A DNA stretch of 64,000 nucleotides from an uncultured Clostridia bacterium (GTDB lineage: Bacteria; Bacillota; Clostridia; Oscillospirales; Ruminococcaceae): contig CALWNU010000045.1 of assembly GCA_944382905.1 (NCBI GenBank), positions 1 to 64,000 of the forward strand, in the 5' to 3' direction. The position numbers and the translations under genes are program-made. A model generated the notes under the pieces. It was not told where the DNA came from. It did no database searches and saw nothing but the letters and a program-made list of their open reading frames with translations. This document shows positions 36,657-45,187 of the stretch, in pieces (position 1 is the stretch's first letter; each line of letters starts with the position of its first letter).

Positions 36657-36880
36657 CGCAATTTCCCCCTGCCGGTAGGCGAGGGGTCAAAAGGAACTTT
36701 TTTAACGGGAGAATTATACTCCATTGTGCGAAAGAGCGCAAGAGGAAACCTCATTTTCCGACAATCCGGTATTTATTATACTGATAAAAATTAGTCGGAA
36801 GAAAAAAAGAATATGAACAAATCGAAAATTTTCTAATTGCATAACGCCTTTTTCCGCCGATTTGTTTCAAATCCTGCCGG

Positions 36881-37729
36881 TTATTGCGCAGGGAGGATGG
36901 TTCTTTTCCTCCGGGACGGATGGATTTTCCGGGGCCGGAACGGGGCGAAAGTCCGGTTTGGTTCCGGCGGGGGAAACAGCGTGCAAAGGCAGGCGGCAAC
37001 GGTACAGTGGGCCTGGGGGAGAAGCCAAATTGCGGGAAGGACAAGACAGCACAGCGCTTTTTTCCATCCCGTCCGCCGGCGGATCAGGCGAAGCATTGTT
37101 TTGTGTGTTTTCCAAAAGTCCGCAGTTTCCCGCCACAACCCGGAGATGGTCAGAGAAGGCGCGCGGGCCAAAAGCCATTCCCACCACTGCAGTTTGCCGC
37201 AGATCTTCCCCCAAAGCGCTCCTGCGCACCCCAGCAGCCCGATCCCGGCAAGCAAGCAGAGCAAGCAAAGGGATTGGACCAGCGGCTGGGCGATGTTTCG
37301 GTAGCAAACGGCGCTCACGATACAAGAAACGGCGCCGGGAACGGAGCAGCCCAGCAAAAGGGCGGCTTTGACTCCAAAAGACAAAACGCCCGCCGCCACC
37401 GCCTTCCAGTACCGGGAAACGGAGGAAAAAAAGAAAAACACCGAGGGATTTCGCAGATTCCCAGGCCGGCAGATTTCCAGGTACCACCGTTTGACTCCCA
37501 GCCGCAGCGGGGCACGGACCAAAAAAGCCCAGGCTGCCGCGGCAATCCCCGCCCATTTTCCGGCGGGCAAGGCGGCGTCTGTGCGGATGGCCAAAACGGC
37601 TGCCACACCGGCGATCACAACCGCCCAAGGCAGCAAAACGGTAAAAAAAACGATGCAGGCAGCCTGCTTCCGGTAAGGGCGCAGAGCTTGGATGCCGCAT
37701 CGTTGTATTTTTTGTGCAGAAAAATCCAT
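36881..37729 (-). CDS. Uncharacterised multi-pass membrane protein
   Basis: 282 residues with five to six predicted membrane helices and a basic, Pro-rich C-terminal tail of about 35 residues. The layout, with PLRLGVKRWYLEICRPG after the second helix and FFFFSSVSRYWKAVAAG before the third, recalls DUF975-type proteins, but I cannot assign it firmly. ATG 37729 has GGAGG at 7 nt; the in-frame ATG at 37747 lies upstream of that site. It follows the degenerate dehydrogenase gene on the same strand by 35 nt, so co-transcription is likely. Confidence 0.7.
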   Translation of the reverse strand: MDFSAQKIQRCGIQALRPYRKQAACIVFFTVLLPWAVVIAGVAAVLAIRTDAALPAGKWAGIAAAAWAFLVRAPLRLGVKRWYLEICRPGNLRNPSVFFFFSSVSRYWKAVAAGVLSFGVKAALLLGCSVPGAVSCIVSAVCYRNIAQPLVQSLCLLCLLAGIGLLGCAGALWGKICGKLQWWEWLLARAPSLTISGLWRETADFWKTHKTMLRLIRRRTGWKKALCCLVLPAIWLLPQAHCTVAACLCTLFPPPEPNRTFAPFRPRKIHPSRRKRTILPAQ

Positions 37730-37764
37730 AATCGCCTCCGGCTTCATTGCCGGACAGGAAACTC

Positions 37765-38814
37765 CTATTCGGCAGATGATATATATTCTGCCGCAGTTTG
37801 GGCGATATATGCGCTGAACACTGCCGGGGATACCGAAGGCAACGACAGCTGATGAATGTCGGAAGTGCGACCCAGGGTCAAAACTTTCGCAACGGCATTT
37901 TCCATGCAGTGCGCTTCCCATTCCAACCCGATGCTGTAGCGCAGCGCCATGGCGGTGGCTAAGATCAGGGAAACTGGGCACAGCGATTCTCCCGGCTTGT
38001 CAGAAAGCGGCATGGTGTTGTAATAGACCCCTTGTTTGCCAAAGCCGAAATAAGCGCCGCACTGCAGATTGGGCGTTCCGCTGAACGCCGCACCTTGTGC
38101 AAACAAAAGATTGCCCAGCAGCGGATCCGTCAAAAGAACATCCATCCCGCCCGGCGCACGGGTAAAACGCTCCACGACTTCCCAGGAGGGCAAGTGGGAC
38201 AGCGAGATTTCCGGGAATTCCGAAGCGGCCAGATTGGTGACCCGGCGGCGCAGGGCGGCAGAAGACATTTTTTCACAAAGATCGGTAAAAATCACCTGTT
38301 TGTTCCGTTCCATGGCCGCTTGGAATGCCATACGGGCGGTCAGCTGGGCCGTCTGGCTGTTGACCAGCAGCACATCGTATCCGCACAGGTCCCCGTCGAT
38401 CACCTTTTCCCCTTGCTCCGGAAGCATATCGTTGGTCCACTCTTCTTGTACCAGCAAGCAATCGACCCCGTGCTCCCCGCCGGTATCTTTTCCCGCCGCG
38501 CAGGCAGACAGGGAAGGAAAGGTACGGATCCCACGCATGGAACCAAACAATCCTAGCTTTGCGCGGAGCAGGTCGAGATACTGTCGGGTATAAACGCCGG
38601 ATTCCTGCAGGAAAAACAGCACCGCGTCCGATGTGCGGCAAAGGTCGACAGTCTCCCGAGAGGGGACTCCTGTCTGCAGTTCCATCTCTTCCTGCCGGCC
38701 ATAGCAAAATTCCAAAGACAGGTAGCTGGTTTTGCATACCGCCTCCAATACAGTCTTGACATGCGAGGCGATCTCTTCGGCCGGTCCGGAACCGGAAAGA
38801 ATACAGAGTTTCAT
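37765..38814 (-). CDS. Degenerate isopropylmalate/isocitrate dehydrogenase-like protein
   Basis: 349 residues, IPMDH length. The fold can be followed throughout: N-terminal ILSGSG in place of the IPGDGIG loop, SDAVLFFLQESG, LDLLRAKLGLFGSMRGIRTFPSL (compare LRKxLxLFANLRPVK), FTDLCEKMSSAALRRRV where the catalytic-lysine helix lies, TDPLLGNLLFAQGAAFSG where the metal-binding DILSD should be, and ILATAMALRYSIGLEWEA. The catalytic Lys-x-Asn and the DxxSD acids are absent and the HGSAPDIAGK loop is replaced by FGFGKQGVYYNTMP. It is probably not an active dehydrogenase. ATG 38814 follows AAGGAG. Downstream of the phosphatase gene by 34 nt. Confidence 0.75.
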   Translation of the reverse strand: MKLCILSGSGPAEEIASHVKTVLEAVCKTSYLSLEFCYGRQEEMELQTGVPSRETVDLCRTSDAVLFFLQESGVYTRQYLDLLRAKLGLFGSMRGIRTFPSLSACAAGKDTGGEHGVDCLLVQEEWTNDMLPEQGEKVIDGDLCGYDVLLVNSQTAQLTARMAFQAAMERNKQVIFTDLCEKMSSAALRRRVTNLAASEFPEISLSHLPSWEVVERFTRAPGGMDVLLTDPLLGNLLFAQGAAFSGTPNLQCGAYFGFGKQGVYYNTMPLSDKPGESLCPVSLILATAMALRYSIGLEWEAHCMENAVAKVLTLGRTSDIHQLSLPSVSPAVFSAYIAQTAAEYISSAE

Positions 38815-38848
38815 GTCGGTATCTCCTTTTTGTAAATACAGTAGCTGT

Positions 38849-39541
38849 TTATGGATTGGGGGTTCTGCGGTCATCGTAAAATGTGCCGTCCAGGATCCCA
38901 AAATCATCGGTAAATTTCTGGTCCACCCCGCGCCAGGGAATTTCGGCATAAATTTCGAAACAGCGGTCCCGCATCCACATTTGCGGGGTGAGCAGGGTGG
39001 TGAATCCGCCGCCGAAATCGGTTACCCAGTGCCGCATTTCCCGTTTTGGGAACCCACAGGCGGACAGCAGCGACATAATCACTCCGCCATGGGTAATGAC
39101 CGCGACGTCGGTCATTTTTTCCGCCGTCATCCGGGTGAAGATTTCCTGCAGCCCGCAGATTGCCCGGGACAACAGCGCCATCCCGCTTTCTCCGCTGGGC
39201 GGCGCGGCTTCGAACCCGCCTTCCACCCATTTTTGATAGGCGTCCAGGCCCTTGAGCTGGGCGAAGGATTTCCCGGTAAAATCGCCGAAATCGCATTCGC
39301 AAAACGCGTCCATGGGAACGGTCAGCCGGTCCGGATAAAGAATCTGCGCGGTCTGGGTGCAGCGGCGCAGCGGGCTGGTATACACCATTTGTGCCGGCGG
39401 GTAGGAGAAGGATTGCGCATTGTTCTGCAGCTGCTGTTTGCCGGCTTCGCTTAACGGCGGATCCATCCGCCCTAGATACAGCCCTTCGGTGGATTCTCCG
39501 GTCCGTCCATGGCGGATCCAATGGATTTTATAGGTTATCAA
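38849..39541 (-). CDS. Histidine phosphatase family protein
   Basis: 230 residues. Motif WIRHGRTGESTEG with the phosphoacceptor His near residue 10, ESGMALLSRAICGL in the middle and VITHGGV with the second catalytic His. This is the CobC/PhoE/broad phosphatase type, but no cobalamin gene is nearby. Start is TTG 39541 (no ATG before the motif), with AAAGGAG about 12 nt upstream. First gene of a minus-strand run with the IPMDH-like and membrane protein genes. Substrate unknown. Confidence 0.88.
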   Translation of the reverse strand: MITYKIHWIRHGRTGESTEGLYLGRMDPPLSEAGKQQLQNNAQSFSYPPAQMVYTSPLRRCTQTAQILYPDRLTVPMDAFCECDFGDFTGKSFAQLKGLDAYQKWVEGGFEAAPPSGESGMALLSRAICGLQEIFTRMTAEKMTDVAVITHGGVIMSLLSACGFPKREMRHWVTDFGGGFTTLLTPQMWMRDRCFEIYAEIPWRGVDQKFTDDFGILDGTFYDDRRTPNP

Positions 39542-39603
39542 CGAAAATAGCAGCTCCTTTCAGCCAATTTCGACAAATCCTCTAATAATTTTACAGATGC
39601 CAC

Positions 39604-39647
39604 TTTACATCCTTTGTATTCTATAATATAATTTACAATATGTAAAT
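39604..39647 (+). promoter_or_regulatory. Promoter and palindromic operator of the XRE regulator gene
   Basis: TTTACA (39604-39609), 17 nt, TATAAT (39627-39632). A perfect palindrome ATTTACA-ATA-TGTAAAT (39631-39647) overlaps the -10/start region, placed as for autorepression. Confidence 0.6.
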
Positions 39648-39666
39648 CCTAAGCGGAGGAATGAAG

Positions 39667-40365
39667 ATGAACGCCGATTTTCCAAGGATTTTGACTCTCC
39701 TGAGAAAAGAAAAAGGAATCAGCCAAAAGACGGCGGCCAGCGATTTGGGTATTTCGCAGGCTTTGCTTTCCCATTACGAAAAAGGCATTCGGGAGTGCGG
39801 GCTGGATTTCCTGGTGAGAACGGCGGATTATTACGGCGTTTCTTGCGATTACCTTTTGGGGCGTTCGCCGGACCGCACCGGCATGACGCTAACGGTGGAG
39901 GATATCCCAGAACCGGAAGCGGCGGGCAAGGAAAACGTTATGCATGGCAGCATTCTTCCGATCCTAAATAAAAAATTGATTGCCAATTCGCTGAATATCC
40001 TGTTTGACCTACTGCAAAAAAGCAAAAACAAGGCGCTGATTCAGGAGGTTTCCGCATTCTTGATGCTGGCGGTGTACCGGGTGTTCCGGGTGGTATATTC
40101 TGCCAACCCCAAAAATCACAACGGCCTGTTTACCGTGCCCAAGCAGGTGGCGTCCGGCTATGCCGCGGCAGCAATGGCAGTTTCGGAGGCGAATGCGGCT
40201 GCAGTGGCCTCCGGGGAAGAACTGCGTGGCCAAGAACCGCTCAAAGAGGTAGATGCGCTGTCCATAACGACCGAGTCCTTGCATCAGACGTATCCTATGT
40301 TTGCGTCCTCTTTGCTGAATTTGATTCAAAACAGCGAAGCCAAGATTGACGCCGGGAACCGGTAA
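39667..40365 (+). CDS. XRE-family transcriptional regulator
   Basis: 232 residues. N-terminal HTH_3 domain (about 5-62: LRKEKGISQKTAASDLGISQ, LLSHYEKGIRECGLDFLVR, ADYYGVSCDYLLGR). A linker and a helical, Ala-rich C-terminal domain follow (about 95-232), of a kind seen in Clostridial XRE regulators of unknown effector. ATG 39667 is preceded by GGAGGA at 6-7 nt; the ATG at 39661 is too close to it. Likely autoregulated through the palindrome in its promoter. A terminator follows. Confidence 0.88.
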   Translation: MNADFPRILTLLRKEKGISQKTAASDLGISQALLSHYEKGIRECGLDFLVRTADYYGVSCDYLLGRSPDRTGMTLTVEDIPEPEAAGKENVMHGSILPILNKKLIANSLNILFDLLQKSKNKALIQEVSAFLMLAVYRVFRVVYSANPKNHNGLFTVPKQVASGYAAAAMAVSEANAAAVASGEELRGQEPLKEVDALSITTESLHQTYPMFASSLLNLIQNSEAKIDAGNR

Positions 40366-40458
40366 CCTTTCTGTACCCTTTATTTTATCATAATGGGGAA
40401 AAAAAAGAAAGAAAAATTGGTGGTTTTTTCATTTTTCATCCATGGCGATTGGAAAACG

Positions 40459-40488
40459 CGGCAGAGGGATCCTCTGCCGTTTGTTTTT
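40459..40488 (+). terminator. Intrinsic terminator of the XRE gene
   Basis: CGGCAGAGG-GAT-CCTCTGCCG followed by TTTGTTTTT, 94 nt after the stop. Part of the 325-nt space without a gene at 40366-40690; the rest holds the next promoter and a leader hairpin. Confidence 0.8.
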
Positions 40489-40569
40489 GGAAAAGAATTC
40501 TGCAAAAGCACGGGATAAGGAAAAGGATAAATTTATTGTAAACAAAGAGCGGAAGAGAGCCCTTCTCCA

Positions 40570-40598
40570 TTGACAGAAAGCGGTGGTTGTTATACTAT
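40570..40598 (+). promoter_or_regulatory. SigA-type promoter of the lipoprotein/two-component unit
   Basis: Perfect TTGACA (40570-40575), 17 nt, TACTAT (40593-40598), 93 nt before the lipoprotein ATG. Confidence 0.65.
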
Positions 40599-40640
40599 GA
40601 AAAGGGCAAAAAAGGCTGTTCTTTACCAGAATTTTTACGC

Positions 40641-40668
40641 GCCGGAGCCAAAAGGTCCCGGCTTTTTT
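40641..40668 (+). terminator. Terminator-like hairpin inside the leader of the lipoprotein unit (attenuator candidate)
   Basis: GCCGGAGCC-AAAA-GGTCCCGGC followed by six T, between the promoter and the gene. One A-C mismatch and one G-U pair lie mid-stem. It would end or attenuate transcription before the coding region. Confidence 0.55.
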
Positions 40669-40690
40669 CGTCGAAAGGGGGAGCTGATCC

Positions 40691-42073
40691 ATGCGTTTTC
40701 TCAAGGCGGGGCTGCTGGCGTTGTGCGGCCTGCTTTTGTCCGCCTGCGCCTCCTTCCAGCTGAATGTAACAGATCTGATGCAGTCTCCCAAATCGACAGA
40801 AGACCAGACGGAAATTTATGAAGCGTTGACGACGGCGGCGGGTGTTTCGGACGTTCAGCTGAAATATCCAAAACGGGGCAATTACCGTTCCGCCTTTGTC
40901 TTATTTGACCTGGATGCCGACGGGGAAAGAGAAGCGCTGGTGTTCTACAGCATCCCCAGCCTGGGCGGCAATGTCCGCATCATGGTGCTGGACCGCCAAG
41001 AGGAAGAATGGGTTTCGGTATATGACGCCGTAGGAGAGGGAAACGACGTCGCGGAAATTGATTTTCAGATGCTAACAGATTCTGGCCGGTACAGCGTTTT
41101 GATCGGCTGGGAGCGGGGAACCAGCGAAAATACCAGCATCTCGGTGTACGATTACACCGGCGACCAGTTGCGGGTTTTGTTTGAAAGCGACTATTCTCTA
41201 ATGCTGATCCAGGATATGGACCAAGACGGCATTCAGGAAATTCTGTTGGGGATTTATAAAGCGTCTTCCAAAACCGGTTCCATCCGGCTGATCAATGAAA
41301 CGGAAGAAGGCTTGGAATCCATCTCTCGCGTTACGATGGATCATTCGATTACCGGGTTTTTGGGGATTGAAATCGGGGACATCGCACCAGGGCAAACAGC
41401 AGTGTTTGTCGACGCTTATGTGGGCACGTCGGAAATTACGACGGAGATCATGGCCTATACCGCGTCTGGGACGCTATGCGCGCTGTCCGGCGACCACGGC
41501 CAAACTGGCCAGAGCTTTTCCAGGAGCATCCCGGTGCGGTGCGAGGACATCAATGCAGACGGCATTTTGGAAATCCCGGCGGCTGTAGAGGTGCAGGCGG
41601 CGGAGGAGTTCCCCATTGAGGATGAGGACGAGGAAGCCAGCCATTTGATCCAGTATTTGCAGCTTTCCAATCCAGAACTGCTTTTGCAGCTGGAAGAGGA
41701 CTTGCCCCAGCAAGAGGATCCGGCGTTTTCGTTTTCTCCGGTCTGGACCGGCTTTGTCAGCCTGGACTATGGATTCCGGTTTGCGTTCCCGCAAAATTGG
41801 GTGGGAATGGTGGATGTGGAAAAAGAACCGGACCGCAGCGAATGGGTGTTTTGCCTGCGGTCGGACGCAGTAGAGCCGCCGGCATTGTTGCGGATTCGTG
41901 TTTACGAGCAAGACGAGCTATGGGACGTGTTTGATGACGTTACCTATGCACGGCTGGATAATAGAGGGACCTATGAGTATTATGCGGCTGTTTTGCAGCC
42001 CGCGGAAGTGCCAGCTTCTATGCAAATCAGCATGGAAGAGGTGGAAGAGGGATTCTCTACGATCAAATCATAG
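40691..42073 (+). CDS. Lipoprotein with FG-GAP-like repeats
   Basis: 460 residues. Signal peptide with lipobox LSAC (Cys19). Repeats of the form FDLDADGEREALVFY and DMDQDGIQEILLGIY, also EDINADGILEIPAAV, are calcium-type DxDxDG turns as in FG-GAP/VCBS beta-propeller proteins. An acidic linker (about 303-345) leads to a C-terminal beta domain (about 350-440). Not a named family to me. It is directly upstream of a response regulator and histidine kinase, so it may be their extracytoplasmic input (inference). GGGGGAG precedes the ATG. Confidence 0.8.
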   Translation: MRFLKAGLLALCGLLLSACASFQLNVTDLMQSPKSTEDQTEIYEALTTAAGVSDVQLKYPKRGNYRSAFVLFDLDADGEREALVFYSIPSLGGNVRIMVLDRQEEEWVSVYDAVGEGNDVAEIDFQMLTDSGRYSVLIGWERGTSENTSISVYDYTGDQLRVLFESDYSLMLIQDMDQDGIQEILLGIYKASSKTGSIRLINETEEGLESISRVTMDHSITGFLGIEIGDIAPGQTAVFVDAYVGTSEITTEIMAYTASGTLCALSGDHGQTGQSFSRSIPVRCEDINADGILEIPAAVEVQAAEEFPIEDEDEEASHLIQYLQLSNPELLLQLEEDLPQQEDPAFSFSPVWTGFVSLDYGFRFAFPQNWVGMVDVEKEPDRSEWVFCLRSDAVEPPALLRIRVYEQDELWDVFDDVTYARLDNRGTYEYYAAVLQPAEVPASMQISMEEVEEGFSTIKS

Positions 42074-42088
42074 AAAGAAGGTGTCTGC

Positions 42089-42784
42089 TTGAAGCGGATT
42101 TTAGTGGTGGAAGACGAAGACGTCATCCGCGATTTTGTGGTCATCAACCTCAAACGGGCGGGATACGAAGTCGTAGACGTACCGGATGGGGACCAAGCGT
42201 TAAAAGTATTTGAAGAAAGCGGCGGGGATTTTGATGTGGTGCTGCTGGATATTATGATGCCCGGAACAGATGGGTTCGGGGTATGCGAAAAAATCCGGGC
42301 GGCAAGCAATTCCATCGGCATCATTATGCTGTCTGCTCGCTCCCAGGAGATGGACAAGGTGCGTGGGCTGATGACAGGCGCGGACGATTATATTACCAAA
42401 CCGTTTAGCCCTTCCGAGCTGGTGGCCCGGGTAGATGCGATTTACCGGCGGGTTTCACTGGCAAAGGACGTGGCCCAACCAAGCGACGAGATCGTGTCCG
42501 GCCCGTTTGTGCTGAACAGCAAAAGCCGTGCTTTGACCAAAAATGGAAAACCGGTGGATCTGACGCAGGTGGAATTTCAGATTTTAGAGTTTTTTATGAA
42601 AAATCCCAATACCGCGCTGGAACGGTCGGCGATTTTAAATGAGGTATGGGGAAAAAATTATTTTGGCGATGTGAAAATCGTGGACGTGAATATCAGGCGC
42701 TTGCGGATGAAGATCGAGGAAGAACCGTCCAGCCCCCAGTATTTGCAGACGGTTTGGGGATTCGGGTATAAATGGGTGGTATAA
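42089..42784 (+). CDS. OmpR/PhoB-family response regulator
   Basis: 231 residues. Receiver domain (1-115): acidic pair EDED near 8-11, phosphoacceptor Asp in VVLLDIMMPGTDGF, and K in YITKPF. C-terminal winged HTH (about 135-231) ending RRLRMKIEEEPSSPQYLQTV, GFGYKWVV. Start is TTG 42089 with AAGAAGG upstream; no ATG precedes the first strand. It lies 15 nt after the lipoprotein gene and 36 nt before its kinase. Confidence 0.96.
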   Translation: MKRILVVEDEDVIRDFVVINLKRAGYEVVDVPDGDQALKVFEESGGDFDVVLLDIMMPGTDGFGVCEKIRAASNSIGIIMLSARSQEMDKVRGLMTGADDYITKPFSPSELVARVDAIYRRVSLAKDVAQPSDEIVSGPFVLNSKSRALTKNGKPVDLTQVEFQILEFFMKNPNTALERSAILNEVWGKNYFGDVKIVDVNIRRLRMKIEEEPSSPQYLQTVWGFGYKWVV

Positions 42785-42820
42785 TCAAACGGGAGGCAGA
42801 GGAAAGGAGGAGCGGCGGCC

Positions 42821-44257
42821 ATGGGCAAAAAGCGGATCACAAAACGGTGGCTGCGCAATACGTTCGGCGTCATTCTCCTGATTTTGATCGCCATTGAAAT
42901 CCTCTCGGCGTACGGATTGAAAAGCTATTACTACAACGGTGTGCGCCAAACCGTGGTTTCTCGGGCGGATTTGGTGGACGGCCTGCTCAAAAAATACGCC
43001 CAGGATGCGTCTGCCGATTATACCACCGAGGTACGGGGACTCATCGAAAATTTTGAAGAAAAGGAAAAAATGGAGCTGATGGCCCTGGATGTGGACGGCA
43101 ATGTGCTGATGTCTTCCAGTGGGTTTGAAGTGACACAAAAGCTCTATATGCCGGATTTCCAGGAAGCGTTGAAGTCGGAAAATGGGGAAGGGTTTTTCCA
43201 AGGGTCGCTGTCCGGGGAGAACATTCTGGCGCTGACCCGGATTTCTCAGGTCAGCGACGAGGAAATTTTTGCGATCCGGTATGTGACCTCCTTGGTTAAG
43301 GTGGACCAGCAGATCATCTCGCTGGTGGCGATTATCACGGCATTTGGCGTGGCGATTATCTTTTTTGTGGTCTTTTCCAGCAGCTATTTTATCAATTCCA
43401 TTGTGGTTCCGCTTGGGAAGGTGGGGCAGACCGCGCGCAAAATCGCCCAGGGGGATTTCAGCATCCGCCTGGAAAAGGAAAACGATGATGAGATCGGCGA
43501 ACTGTGCGACGTCATTAATTATATGGCGGGAGAACTGTCCAAAGCGGAACGGCTGAAAAACGATTTTATCTCCTCCGTGTCCCACGAGCTGCGAACGCCG
43601 CTGACGGCGATCAAAGGCTGGGCGGAGACCCTTTCCGGGGAAGAGCAGCCAGACCCGCAGACGATGCAAAAAGGGATGGACGTCATCCTCAAGGAGAGCG
43701 AGCGCTTGTCCGGCATGGTAGAGGAGCTTTTGGATTTTTCCAGGATGCAAAGCGGCCGGCTGACGATGGTAATGGACCGGATGGATCTGGTGGCGGAGCT
43801 GGATGACGCCGTGCTGATGTTTGATCAGCGCGCGGCTCGGGAGCAGGTCGAGATCCATTATGAGGAACCGGAGGACTTTCTCATTGTGTTGGGGGACCAT
43901 AACCGGCTCAAGCAGGTTTTTGTCAATATTTTGGACAACGCGCTCAAACATACGCCAAGCGGCGGGCGGATCGATATCCAGGTCAAGCATTTGTCGGAAG
44001 AAGCGGCGGTGGTCATTGCGGATACCGGGGAAGGCATTAAGCCGGAAGATCTGCCGCAGGTCAAGACCAAATTTTACAAAGGAGATTCCACCAAACGCGG
44101 GTCCGGGATCGGGCTGGCGGTGGCAGATGAAATCATTACCCGGCACGGCGGCCGGTTAGAAATCGACAGCGTCTATCAGCAAGGGACTACCGTGTCCATT
44201 TTCCTGCCGCTGGCGGGGAAAAAGACGGATGCAGAAATTTCAGAACTAGAAGGGTAA
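42821..44257 (+). CDS. Sensor histidine kinase (PhoR/WalK-like)
   Basis: 478 residues. Membrane helices about 13-35 and 165-190 flank an extracellular sensor domain of about 130 residues. HAMP (about 190-240), dimerisation domain with SSVSHELRTPLTAIKGWAET (phospho-His near 254), ATPase domain with NILDNALKHTPSGG, ADTGEGIK and GSGIGLAVADEI. ATG 42821 follows AAAGGAGG. Partner of the response regulator immediately upstream. Signal unknown. Confidence 0.95.
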   Translation: MGKKRITKRWLRNTFGVILLILIAIEILSAYGLKSYYYNGVRQTVVSRADLVDGLLKKYAQDASADYTTEVRGLIENFEEKEKMELMALDVDGNVLMSSSGFEVTQKLYMPDFQEALKSENGEGFFQGSLSGENILALTRISQVSDEEIFAIRYVTSLVKVDQQIISLVAIITAFGVAIIFFVVFSSSYFINSIVVPLGKVGQTARKIAQGDFSIRLEKENDDEIGELCDVINYMAGELSKAERLKNDFISSVSHELRTPLTAIKGWAETLSGEEQPDPQTMQKGMDVILKESERLSGMVEELLDFSRMQSGRLTMVMDRMDLVAELDDAVLMFDQRAAREQVEIHYEEPEDFLIVLGDHNRLKQVFVNILDNALKHTPSGGRIDIQVKHLSEEAAVVIADTGEGIKPEDLPQVKTKFYKGDSTKRGSGIGLAVADEIITRHGGRLEIDSVYQQGTTVSIFLPLAGKKTDAEISELEG

Positions 44258-44263
44258 AAAACA

Positions 44264-45187
44264 ATGAGCAAACAACACAGAACTTCAATCGGTGGGCAGG
44301 CGGTGATCGAAGGGATCATGATGCGCGGCCCGGAAAAGACCTCGCTGGCGGTAAGGATTCCGGATGGCAGCGTGGATGTGGAAACCTGGGAAAATGGGAA
44401 GATCACGGCCTGGTATAAAAAAACGCCGTTTCTCCGCGGAATTTTTAATTTTGTGGATACCATGCGCCTGGGATATCGGTGTTTGATGAAATCGGCGGAA
44501 AAGTCCGGATATGACGAAGGGGAGCCGGACAAGGTGGACCAGTGGCTAAACCGCCATTTCGGGGAAAAGGCCACTGCCGTCCTGACGGGGTTTGCCACGG
44601 TCTTGGCGGTGGCGATCGCGATTGTGCTGTTTATGGCCCTTCCGACGTTTGCGGTCAAAGGTTTGAACCAGCTGATCCCTCTAGGGATATTTTCCAGCTT
44701 GGTGGAAGGCGTGATTAAAATTGCCATTTTGGTCGGATACATGGCGGCGGTGGGAAAAGCGGGAGACATCCATCGGATGTTTCAATACCACGGCGCGGAG
44801 CATAAAACGATTTTCTGCTATGAAGCAGGCGAAGAGCTGACGGTGGAAAATGTGCGCAAACAAAGCCGTTTTCATCCGCGCTGCGGGACCAGCTTTTTGT
44901 TGATCGTGGTTATTGTCAGCATCCTGGTGACCTCGTTTGTCAGCTGGAGCAATCCTTGGCTGCGGGTAGCGTTGAAGATCCTCTTGCTGCCGGTAGTGGT
45001 GGGAATCTCCTATGAGATCATCAAATTGGCGGGGCGGTACACCAACCTGTGCACCCGGATCATTTCCGCGCCAGGATTATGGCTGCAGCGGCTGACGACC
45101 CAAGAGCCGGACGACGGCATGATCGAGGTGGCCATTGCGTCGCTTCTGCCCGTGCTGCCCCGGGTGAAGGGGAGCGACCGCTGGTGA
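44264..45187 (+). CDS. DUF1385 membrane protein (YqhQ-like)
   Basis: 307 residues. Family start SIGGQAVIEGIMMRGPEKTSLAVR; four membrane helices (about 105-130, 140-160, 215-235, 240-262); HRMFQYHGAEHKTIFCYE and the Cys/His-rich QSRFHPRCGTSF between the helices may bind metal. Function unknown, yet the gene is widely found just upstream of prfA/prmC-type genes in Firmicutes, as here. Its TGA overlaps the GTG of prmC by 4 nt. It begins 6 nt after the kinase stop, so it may be transcribed with the two-component genes. Confidence 0.92.
   Translation: MSKQHRTSIGGQAVIEGIMMRGPEKTSLAVRIPDGSVDVETWENGKITAWYKKTPFLRGIFNFVDTMRLGYRCLMKSAEKSGYDEGEPDKVDQWLNRHFGEKATAVLTGFATVLAVAIAIVLFMALPTFAVKGLNQLIPLGIFSSLVEGVIKIAILVGYMAAVGKAGDIHRMFQYHGAEHKTIFCYEAGEELTVENVRKQSRFHPRCGTSFLLIVVIVSILVTSFVSWSNPWLRVALKILLLPVVVGISYEIIKLAGRYTNLCTRIISAPGLWLQRLTTQEPDDGMIEVAIASLLPVLPRVKGSDRW

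Noticed and set aside
37765-38814. Calling this gene leuB
   Set aside because: Catalytic and metal-binding residues are missing and no leucine genes are near.
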